This document shows, piece by piece, positions 63,592 through 64,000 of a DNA stretch of 64,000 bases (its first letter is position 1; every line of letters starts with the position of its first letter). A program made the translations under genes and the position numbers. This DNA is from Phytophthora colocasiae (lineage: Eukaryota > Oomycota > Peronosporomycetes > Peronosporales > Peronosporaceae), in contig JAGKQI010000098.1 of assembly GCA_018806915.1 (NCBI GenBank), positions 682,001 through 746,000 on the forward strand, given 5' to 3'. The notes beneath the pieces were generated by a model. The model searched no databases, was not told where the DNA came from, and worked only from the letters and a program-made list of their open reading frames with translations.

Positions 63592-64000
63592 CAGGGGTTC
63601 CGAAAATGTCATTGATTATTTATTTTTTTCGTTTTCAGCGAAAAAATAATTTATTTCCAGGTTCACATTTCGAAGCTTCCAATTATTTTCTTTCAAGTTT
63701 ACCGACCAATAACCTTCAGCACCCCTAGTGTCTTCCAAGTTGGAAGTTCCAACCAACCGGTTAATTGTAGATTGGTGGTTCAGGGCGCTTTGTTAGTCTC
63801 AAGCGTCACCATGCTTCTCGATTCAGATTCAAATTTGCTGTTTTAGCACCTCTACCATGGCTCCATTCAAGAATTCGTCACGCTCAAAGTCGTCCAAGGC
63901 TCTGCCCAAGCGTTCAAATACCCCCAAGCCAAAACAACCGTATGAAAAAGCGAGAAAGGAGACAACCAACAAGAAAAAGTCGACGGCGCCATATACATCC
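63592..64000 (+). mobile_element. Putative left end of a hAT transposon running off the window
   Basis: MFS coding homology stops exactly before CAGGGGTTCCGAAAATGTC, which closely resembles the inner hAT terminus at 21355 (CAGGGGTCTCCAAAAATGT). The preceding 8 bp, GCCTCCGG (63584-63591), would be the target duplication. The right end lies outside the window. Confidence 0.55.
63857..64000 (+). CDS. Start of a Lys/Ser-rich ORF, truncated by the window end
   Basis: The ATG at 63857 opens a frame with no stop to 64000 (48 codons), beginning MAPFKNSSRSKSSKALPKRS and continuing highly basic with a Lys-rich patch (TTNKKKS). If the hAT assignment is right, this would be the nuclear-localised N-terminus of its transposase. 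Otherwise unknown. Confidence 0.4.
   Translation, partial: MAPFKNSSRSKSSKALPKRSNTPKPKQPYEKARKETTNKKKSTAPYTS

Overview
The window looks like nuclear DNA of an oomycete, most likely Phytophthora or a close peronosporalean relative. Evidence: short GT-AG introns (mostly 50-80 bp), very tight gene packing, TCATTT-type initiator motifs upstream of starts, a small secreted ORF with a degenerate RXLR/EER layout, and Copia, PIF/Harbinger and hAT transposons. There is no bacterial operon structure. Family names were assigned by reading translated motifs; no database search was run.

Layout. (1) 1-9.7 kb is transposon territory: a decayed minus-strand Copia element (about 1060-8793) split by a complete PIF/Harbinger element (3856-6830, 18-bp perfect TIRs, TTA target duplication). 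Two unusual clusters of short inverted repeats flank it (6-686 and 8916-9627), the second containing a 65-bp near-perfect palindrome. (2) 9.7-19.9 kb is ordinary genic DNA: TRMO-like tRNA methyltransferase, UDP-glucose:glycoprotein glucosyltransferase, U1-70K and a large 2-oxoglutarate/Fe(II) oxygenase. (3) 20.5-22.9 kb holds an RXLR-like effector ORF interrupted by a hAT element with a perfect 8-bp target duplication; a second hAT is inserted inside the first with its own 8-bp duplication. (4) 23.1-28.9 kb: 3-ketoacyl-CoA thiolase, a hAT-transposase-derived gene with a degraded active site, and carboxypeptidase and membrane-anchor gene fragments. (5) 28.9-56.7 kb is a dense housekeeping block: AP-4 sigma, a chorein-N lipid-transfer-type protein, an unknown protein, a Sen1/senataxin helicase, a probably N-myristoylated CAMK-like kinase, two unknown small proteins, a zinc-ribbon/short-chain dehydrogenase fusion, POLE3, RPP30, RPS15, an LRRC9-like leucine-rich-repeat protein and a metallophosphoesterase. 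(6) 56.8-64 kb: an MFS transporter gene broken by a very young Copia element (57858-63323, two 311-bp LTRs identical by eye, 5-bp target duplication) and again by what looks like the left end of another hAT at 63592.

Biologically, the intact genes are conserved cellular machinery (RNA processing: U1-70K, Sen1, RPP30, TRMO, RPS15; trafficking and ER quality control: AP-4 sigma, UGGT, chorein protein; chromatin and replication: POLE3; a probable flagellar/axonemal LRRC9). Transposons cluster at both ends and at the effector locus, the expected gene-dense/gene-sparse pattern of a plant-pathogenic oomycete. Exon structures given for AP4S1, SEN1, the kinase, SDR, POLE3, RPP30, RPS15, UGGT and LRRC9 were built by hand from GT-AG sites; each keeps frame throughout and its summed length is a multiple of three.
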